Below, piece by piece: positions 58,682 through 64,000 of a DNA stretch of 64,000 bases. Every line of letters begins with the position of its first letter. Within the stretch, counting starts at the first letter, position 1. The DNA comes from JANQEA01 sp964466035. GTDB lineage: Bacteria > Bipolaricaulota > Bipolaricaulia > UBA7950 > UBA9294. The DNA is taken from assembly GCA_964466035.1 (NCBI GenBank), contig CAYXLR010000003.1:62001-126000 (forward strand), in the 5' to 3' direction. A program made the position numbers and the translations under genes. The notes under the pieces are model-generated. The model did no database searches, was not told where the DNA came from, and saw only the letters and a program-made list of their open reading frames with translations.

Positions 58682-59419
58682 TTGAGCGATCGAATCCCGC
58701 TCACGTGCCTCGGGTCCGGAGCGGCGCTGACCGACGGGCGTCGGTGGAACTCGCTCCTCATCGACGGCCGAATCCTCCTCGACCTACCGCCGACCGCCGT
58801 CGTCGAGCTGCAGCGTCTCGATCTCGAACTGACCGACATCGATGTCGTCTTCATCAGCCATCTTCACGCCGATCACATGTTCGGTCTCCCGTTCCTGTTG
58901 CTCGAATATTGCGTCCGTCGCGAGCGGGATCGGCCCTTGTACATCGTCGGTCCTCCGGAGATCGAGGAAAGGACGGAAACGCTGTGCGATCTCGCGTGGC
59001 CGGACATGCGCGACGCCGGGTTCGTGCCCCGCGTCCCCGTCACGTACGTCGAGGTCACCGAAGACGGCGAGTACCGGGCCGGAGACCTCGCCTTCTCCGC
59101 GGTTCGGATGGAGCATTTCAACCTGACCGCGTTCGGCTACCGCTTCACCTACAAGGGTCGGACGATCGCGTACACCGGCGACACCGGCCAATGCGAGCAG
59201 TTGGGGAAGCTCCTCGAGGGGGCGGACGTCGCGATCCTCGAGTGGACCCATCCGAAGAGGTCCGAAGACCCCGGACATCTCGACGCCCCCGCGGTCGCCC
59301 ACTGGTTGAAGAGGCTGCGCGAACAGGGAACACGCGTCTTCGCCACCCACATGATGGGAACGCCCGACCCGATCGAAGGGCTCGAAGTCTGCGAGGACTG
59401 CCAGACGTACTACATCTAG
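58682..59419 (+). CDS. Metallo-beta-lactamase-fold hydrolase, RNase Z-like
   Basis: This 245-aa protein has the metal motif SHLHADHMFGLPFLL (HxHxDH), then the further ligands in MEHFNL, YTGDTGQCEQL and THMMGT. It resembles RNase Z/ElaC or other phosphodiesterases of the fold, but lacks an obvious exosite, so tRNA processing is uncertain; cyclic-nucleotide phosphodiesterase is possible given the two genes before it. The start is TTG at 58682, seven bases after the upstream stop, with no strong ribosome binding site. Confidence 0.8.
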   Translation: MSDRIPLTCLGSGAALTDGRRWNSLLIDGRILLDLPPTAVVELQRLDLELTDIDVVFISHLHADHMFGLPFLLLEYCVRRERDRPLYIVGPPEIEERTETLCDLAWPDMRDAGFVPRVPVTYVEVTEDGEYRAGDLAFSAVRMEHFNLTAFGYRFTYKGRTIAYTGDTGQCEQLGKLLEGADVAILEWTHPKRSEDPGHLDAPAVAHWLKRLREQGTRVFATHMMGTPDPIEGLEVCEDCQTYYI

Positions 59420-59440
59420 GAGCGAAGGCGCGCCGGAAAG

Positions 59441-59599
59441 CTCAACCGCAGAGATCGCGGAGAAACGCTGAGGAAAAGACAGAAACCACGGAGCGACGGC
59501 CACTACAGAGGTGTCGAATCATCCCCTACGCTTGGGTCTTGTCCTTGCCTACCTCTGTGTCGCTCTGCGCCCTCTGCGGTTGAGAGGTCCCGTGGTTTC
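59441..59599. repeat. Long imperfect palindrome built from CTCTGCG-type repeats
   Basis: CTCAACCGCAGAG (59441-59453) is the exact complement of CTCTGCGGTTGAG (59572-59584). Inside are further matched pairs: ACAGAGGT with ACCTCTGT, and AACCACGG (59486) with CCGTGGTT (59590). It is the fullest member of the family in the window and could fold as one structured element between the MBL gene and tdk. Confidence 0.8.
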
Positions 59600-60187
59600 C
59601 TACCGCTCGTAGCAGGCGCGGCAGCGGGCTTCGTAGCTGCCGATCCCGCCGACCTGGATGACCGGCCCGTCGACCGGGGCCGGCTTCCCGTCGATCAACC
59701 GCTGCGACCGCGTCGCCACCCCGCCGCAGACGACGCAGACCGCCTGAAGCTTGTCGACCCGATCGGCGAGCGCCATCAGCTTCGGCATCGGCTCGAACGG
59801 CTCCTCGGCGAAGGTGAGGTCGAGCCCGGCGACGATCACCCGCTTCCCCATCCGGACGAGCTCCTCGCAGAGGTCGGGCAGTCGCTCGGAGAAGAAGTTC
59901 CCCTCGTCGAACGCGACGACCGCCGCTTCATCGAGCGCTTCGTCGCCGACCAGGCTTCGCAGCGCCGCCATCGTCTCCTCGCCCGGCTCGAGGAGGTGCG
60001 CGGCGAACTCGCGTCCGTAGTGGGTCACGATGGCTTTCAAGTCGTAGCGGTCGTCGATCGTCGGCTTGAACAGGAGGATCTTCCGCCCCGCGATCCGGAC
60101 GCGCTCCAGCCGCCGGATCAGCTCCTCGGTCTTCCCCGAGAACATGCAGCCGACGATCACCTCGAGCTGTCGGTTCGCCGTGTGCAC
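59600..60187 (-). CDS. tdk: Thymidine kinase (TK1 type)
   Basis: This 195-aa kinase salvages thymidine to dTMP. The P-loop is GCMFSGKTEEL (residues 13-23), with lid and zinc motifs CVVCGG and CRACYER near the C-terminus. The start is GTG at 60187 with AAGGAGG seven bases upstream; upstream in-frame ATG codons have no ribosome binding site and would give a non-homologous extension. Typical length for family II enzymes. Confidence 0.94.
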   Translation of the reverse strand: MHTANRQLEVIVGCMFSGKTEELIRRLERVRIAGRKILLFKPTIDDRYDLKAIVTHYGREFAAHLLEPGEETMAALRSLVGDEALDEAAVVAFDEGNFFSERLPDLCEELVRMGKRVIVAGLDLTFAEEPFEPMPKLMALADRVDKLQAVCVVCGGVATRSQRLIDGKPAPVDGPVIQVGGIGSYEARCRACYER

Positions 60188-60320
60188 GGCCCCCTCCTTT
60201 CGCCCCGCGCGCTGCGCTTCCGATGACCCCATGCTATGCCTCCGGAGGACGGAGGGCAAACAAGGGATCAGCCTCCGCCCTCCCGCCTGACGGGGTTTGT
60301 AACTAGAACTGAAAGCCCCC

Positions 60321-60355
60321 AACCACAGAAAACCCTTCCGCGAGGTCGCAGAAGG
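60321..60355. repeat. CTCTGCG-type repeat fragment before tRNA-Glu
   Basis: AACCACAGAAAA, then CCCTTCCGCGAGGTCGCAGA and AGGG. The short stem CCCTTC/GAAGGG could end transcription of the upstream tRNA (minus strand). It shares AACCAC and GAGGTCGCAGA with the other family members. Confidence 0.5.
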
Positions 60356-60371
60356 GCTACAGCGTTCCGAC

Positions 60372-60447
60372 TGGCGGTCCCAAGGGGATTTGAACCCCTG
60401 TCGACGGGATGAGAGCCCGCTATCCTAGGCCACTAGACGATGGGACC
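60372..60447 (-). tRNA. tRNA-Glu (anticodon CTC)
   Basis: Cloverleaf on the minus strand: acceptor GGTCCCA/TGGGACC, D arm with TAGTGGCCTAGGA, anticodon stem GCGGG/CCCGT with loop CTCTCAT (anticodon CTC), T loop GGTTCAAATCC, discriminator G, and an encoded CCA (60372-60374). Confidence 0.95.
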
Positions 60448-60485
60448 GGACTTCGCGTCAATTATCTCGCAACGGTCGTTGTGCA

Positions 60486-60761
60486 TCAAGCGGATTCGGT
60501 GCCTGCCCCGGAGCTTTTCCGCTTGACGATCTCCTCCTTCGCCGCCCCGAGTGCTTCGATCAGCTCGTCGTAGAACTCGACAGGAATCGCGATCCCCTTG
60601 CGCGTCGGCTTCCACTCGCCGTCGTCGGTCTCGTAGAAGTTGCGGATGTCGAGGTAGTCGCGTTCGCGAAACCGCGACAGGCGGACGTGGATCCGGTTCC
60701 CGAGTCCCTTGTCGATGGCACGGACAAGAATTTCGTCGGCGCTTTCGATCTGTTCGGCCAT
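60486..60761 (-). CDS. PC4 (transcriptional coactivator p15)-like protein
   Basis: This 91-aa protein carries a PC4/YdbC-type domain: RIHVRLSRFRERDYLDIRNF, then EWKPTRKGIAIPVEFYDELI. This is the strand-helix pattern that binds single-stranded DNA as a dimer. In bacteria the role is unclear; eukaryotic PC4 acts in transcription and repair. The C-terminal tail is Lys/Ser-rich. ATG 60761 follows AAAGGAGG. It lies between two tRNA genes on the same strand and may be read with them. Confidence 0.85.
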   Translation of the reverse strand: MAEQIESADEILVRAIDKGLGNRIHVRLSRFRERDYLDIRNFYETDDGEWKPTRKGIAIPVEFYDELIEALGAAKEEIVKRKSSGAGTESA

Positions 60762-60822
60762 CTCTCCTCCTTTGGAATGGTTTATCCGATAAGTATACAG
60801 CATGGCACCGCGAAATGAAGAA

Positions 60823-60896
60823 TGGGCCTGCCTGGATTCGAACCAGGGACCTCCCGCTTATCAGGCGAGCGCTCTAACCAACTGAGCTACAGACCC
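60823..60896 (-). tRNA. tRNA-Ile (anticodon GAT)
   Basis: Cloverleaf on the minus strand: acceptor GGGTCTG/CAGGCCC, D arm TAGCTCAGTTGGTTAGAG, anticodon loop CTGATAA (GAT), T arm CCTGGTTCGAATCCAGG, discriminator A. The CCA is not encoded, unlike the nearby tRNA-Glu. Confidence 0.96.
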
Positions 60897-60976
60897 GGGA
60901 TTTCGGCAATGGTAGCTGCCCGTGTAAATCGTGTCAAGCGACCGAATGCGGCGGAAACCACGATGTGAACGAAAGT

Positions 60977-62041
<1,065 letters not shown>

Positions 62042-62076
62042 GACGATCTAAACGTACGGGAAAGGGGGAGTCCGTT

Positions 62077-62343
62077 TCAACCGGCGGAGGCCGCAAGCTG
62101 TCCGCGGAGGAAGCCGATTTCCTCGCGGAGGGATTCGATCTGCTCGTCCTTGTCATCGAGCCGACTGTAGAGCTGGCGAATGACCTCGTGCGTGCCGAGG
62201 ACCGAGCCCTGCTGAAGCGCGCGGACGAGGTCGCGGAGGTAGACGACCTGCTCGGCCAAGATCCTCTCCACGTCGCTGGCGAGCTCGATCGCATCGAGCG
62301 AGCTCTCCTCGAGGAGCTTCTCCACGAAGTCGTTCGGCTCCAT
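62077..62343 (-). CDS. Small coiled-coil protein, unknown function
   Basis: This 88-aa acidic helical protein has heptads from about residue 55 (LYSRLDDKDEQIESLREEIG). There is no family I recognise. The ATG lacks a ribosome binding site; TAGGCT lies six bases upstream, fitting a leaderless start. The stop is 35 bases before the prfA start, so it may be co-transcribed with prfA. Confidence 0.55.
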   Translation of the reverse strand: MEPNDFVEKLLEESSLDAIELASDVERILAEQVVYLRDLVRALQQGSVLGTHEVIRQLYSRLDDKDEQIESLREEIGFLRGQLAASAG

Positions 62344-62563
62344 GGATCGAGCCTACATCGCGTCCGAGACGGCGAACCGGACAGACGACCCGCTTCCGGC
62401 GGACGTTACGCACATCACACTCGACGCCGGCGACGGCGGACGAAGATCGAGGAATCCGACCCGGTTCCGCCCGCCGGCAGTCCGCTTCGGATGGGCGAAA
62501 TGTCCCCGCCCCGTCTTACCCCTAGTGCGGCACGACCGACGGACATCCGGCAGGATCGTGGAA

Positions 62564-63442
62564 ATGGCCATCATCAGCGTCGATCGAAAGGCATGCATCC
62601 GCTGCGGAGCGTGCGTCGAGACCTGTTGCATCGCGGAGGTGTTCGAGCTCACCGACGAAGGGTCGTCCGCCGTTCGCCCGGAGGCCTGTTGGCAGTGCGG
62701 ACAGTGCGTCGCCGTCTGCCCGACCGACGCCATCGACCACGACGGATTCCCGCTCGAGGACTGTCCGATCATCGGCGAGAACGACGTCCCGACGCTCGAC
62801 GCGCTCACGACCGCGTACCGGGCGCGCCGCTCCTGCCGGACGTTCGAAGACAAGCCGGTTCCTCGAGAGGTCGTTCGCGATCTCGTCACCCTGGGCCGAT
62901 GGGCCCCCACCGCCAGCAACAGCCAGTCGCTCGACTGGATCGCGTTCGACGACCGAGAGAGGATCGCGGAGCTAAGCGACGCCCTGCTGTCGGAGTTCCG
63001 GCGATTCGCCAACCTGGCAGGCAACCCGATCCTCAGACCGTTCGTCTCGCTGGCGATCGGCCGCGAGGCAACCCGGAGAGCGAGGAGCGAGAGGGCTTCG
63101 ATTGACCGCCTTCTTCGGCGGCACGAAGACGGCGAGGATCCGATCTTCTACCACGCCCCCGTCGTTCTCCTCGGCCACAGCCCCGCGAGCAACGACCTCG
63201 GCCGCGACGACGCGATCTACGCCGCCTACAACATGATGCTCGCCGCCTCGCGGTTCGGCCTCGGAACCTGTCAGATCGGCCTCTTCCAGATCGCGTTCGA
63301 GAAGAGCGCGAGGTTCCGGAGGAAGGCCACGCTCCCCGAGGGGAGGACCTCCCAGGTCGTCCTGGCCGTCGGCTATCCCAAACATGCCTTCCGGCGCGCC
63401 TTGCCGCGGCGATCGCCGAACCTGACGTGGAATCCGCGGTAG
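62564..63442 (+). CDS. Nitroreductase-family flavoprotein with N-terminal 2[4Fe-4S] ferredoxin domain
   Basis: This 292-aa fusion has residues 1-65 holding two clusters (CIRCGACVETCC and CWQCGQCVAVCP) and the rest an FMN nitroreductase domain (YRARRSCRTFEDKPVPREVV, GRWAPTASNSQSLDWI, GLGTCQIGLF). Internal electron supply from ferredoxin to FMN is likely. Such fusions occur in strict anaerobes; substrates are unknown. ATG 62564 gives a protein starting just before the first cluster. A conserved Pro is missing after the first Cys set (CC instead of CP). Confidence 0.9.
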   Translation: MAIISVDRKACIRCGACVETCCIAEVFELTDEGSSAVRPEACWQCGQCVAVCPTDAIDHDGFPLEDCPIIGENDVPTLDALTTAYRARRSCRTFEDKPVPREVVRDLVTLGRWAPTASNSQSLDWIAFDDRERIAELSDALLSEFRRFANLAGNPILRPFVSLAIGREATRRARSERASIDRLLRRHEDGEDPIFYHAPVVLLGHSPASNDLGRDDAIYAAYNMMLAASRFGLGTCQIGLFQIAFEKSARFRRKATLPEGRTSQVVLAVGYPKHAFRRALPRRSPNLTWNPR

Positions 63443-63529
63443 TCCCGCGCTCATTCCTGTAAGATGACACAGTTCTGTCTGTCCGCTGGGAATTCTCTAT
63501 GCTCCCGTCAGGCAGGCAAAGGGGCTTGG

Positions 63530-63895
63530 ATGAACATCGAACGGCTTCGAGCGTACCTGCTGTCGTTGCCCGCTGCTGTGGAGGAGTTCCCGTTCACGCC
63601 GGAGCTTCCCGTTTTCAAGGTGATGGGGAAGATGTTCGCCTACGTGTCGCCGAACGAGTCGCCGCCCCGCCTCACGATCAAGCTCGACCCGCTGCACAGC
63701 CAGCTGCTTCGCTCCACCTACGCCGCCGTCCTCCCCGGATACCACATGAACAAGGAGCACTGGAACACTGTCCTGCTCGACGGAAGCGTTCCCGAGGAGG
63801 AGATCCTGTCGTGGGTCGACGAGTCGTACGAGCTGGTCGTCGAAGGCCTGCCGCACCGACTGAAGAAGAACCTCGCCGATGAACGGAAGGCGTAG
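63530..63895 (+). CDS. MmcQ/YjbR family protein
   Basis: This 121-aa protein has a double-winged-helix-like (CyaY-like) fold. VFKVMGKMFAYVS, TIKLDPLHSQLLR, PGYHMNKEHWNTVLLDGSVP and SYELVV match the family well and the length is typical. Function is not established; DNA binding is suggested by the fold. The stop overlaps the start of the next gene by 17 bases. Confidence 0.88.
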   Translation: MNIERLRAYLLSLPAAVEEFPFTPELPVFKVMGKMFAYVSPNESPPRLTIKLDPLHSQLLRSTYAAVLPGYHMNKEHWNTVLLDGSVPEEEILSWVDESYELVVEGLPHRLKKNLADERKA

Positions 63896-64000
63896 CCGCG
63901 TTCTCTTCGCGCTCTGCTTGTGCTTGGCGACGCTCGCCGCGCTCGGGGCCGGCCTCTCGACGGACTCCCCGACGCCCGTTCCGTACCCGTTCGAGAACCG
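63879..64000 (+). CDS. Start of an exported protein, 3' truncated
   Basis: The first 40 codons after ATG 63879 encode a clear signal peptide (RRSRVLFALCLCLATLAALG) and the beginning of a Pro/Ser-rich mature part; the frame stays open to the window end. The start lies within the previous gene. No family can be assigned from this fragment. Confidence 0.6.
   Translation, partial: MNGRRSRVLFALCLCLATLAALGAGLSTDSPTPVPYPFEN

Overview
The window is a high-GC (low-60s percent by eye), gene-dense bacterial chromosome segment on a scaffold with one 100-N gap. Genes overlap heavily: many ATGA junctions, and two convergent pairs that share a CTAG as both stop codons. The gene set is a membrane-bound group 4 [NiFe] hydrogenase, pyruvate phosphate dikinase, SpoVS, type III pantothenate kinase, Opp-type ABC uptake of sugars or peptides, and proteins that look like outer-membrane beta-barrels. 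This suggests a diderm, probably anaerobic, fermentative heterotroph. A deep-branching lineage such as Bipolaricaulota (Acetothermia) fits, but the placement is a low-confidence inference because there is no rRNA in the window.

Layout. 1-3148: 3' end of a membrane-bound hydrogenase operon (NuoC-, NuoD-, NuoH- and NuoI-like subunits, with both Ni-binding CxxC motifs intact). 3220-7300: a lower-GC accessory patch holding a channel-like membrane protein whose K+ filter is lost, a HEPN/MNT toxin-antitoxin operon with a perfect palindromic operator, a partly duplicated toxin 3' end, a methyltransferase, and the tail of a second tyrS. 7315-11706: an unusual amidase lipoprotein, tyrS and gyrA. 11845-16671: an Opp-type transport operon without ATPase genes. 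16829-24364: a large membrane-anchored protein, spoVS, argS, ftsY and ppdK. 24480-29045: a pantothenate/CoA operon, coaBC - DUF2520 - panB - panC - coaX.

29042-30910: a small membrane protein and a MarR regulator between two flavin-oxidase-like genes. 43583-31408 (minus): a complete oligosaccharide operon, LacI regulator - binding protein - two permeases - two ATPases - GH3 glycosidase - xylose-isomerase-like protein - xylulokinase, probably for xylo-oligosaccharides. 43831-44150: a 112-bp tandem repeat that broke the assembly. 44189-47834: an isocitrate/isopropylmalate-type dehydrogenase, an MmgE/PrpD protein, and a MutY with an intact Nudix box. 48144-52369: barrel-like surface proteins, a YebC-family regulator and a phosphoesterase. 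52447-57086: tilS-rseP convergent to recA-recX-ispF. 57211-64000: a class III cyclase next to a cNMP-binding protein, an MBL-fold hydrolase, tdk, two tRNAs around a PC4-like protein, prfA, a ferredoxin-nitroreductase fusion, an MmcQ/YjbR protein, and the start of an exported protein.

Regulatory signals are readable. Nearly all promoters seen are sigma-70-like with exactly 17-bp spacers, and about six genes have a -10 box 6-11 bases before the start codon, which implies leaderless mRNAs. A dispersed intergenic repeat built on CTCTGCG units recurs at five loci. The observations most worth checking are the HEPN/MNT locus with its truncated toxin copies, the active-site substitutions in several conserved enzymes (amidase, TyrRS, CoaBC, GyrA), the MutY-Nudix protein, the DUF2520 gene as a possible missing ketopantoate reductase, and the MmgE/PrpD-dehydrogenase pair.
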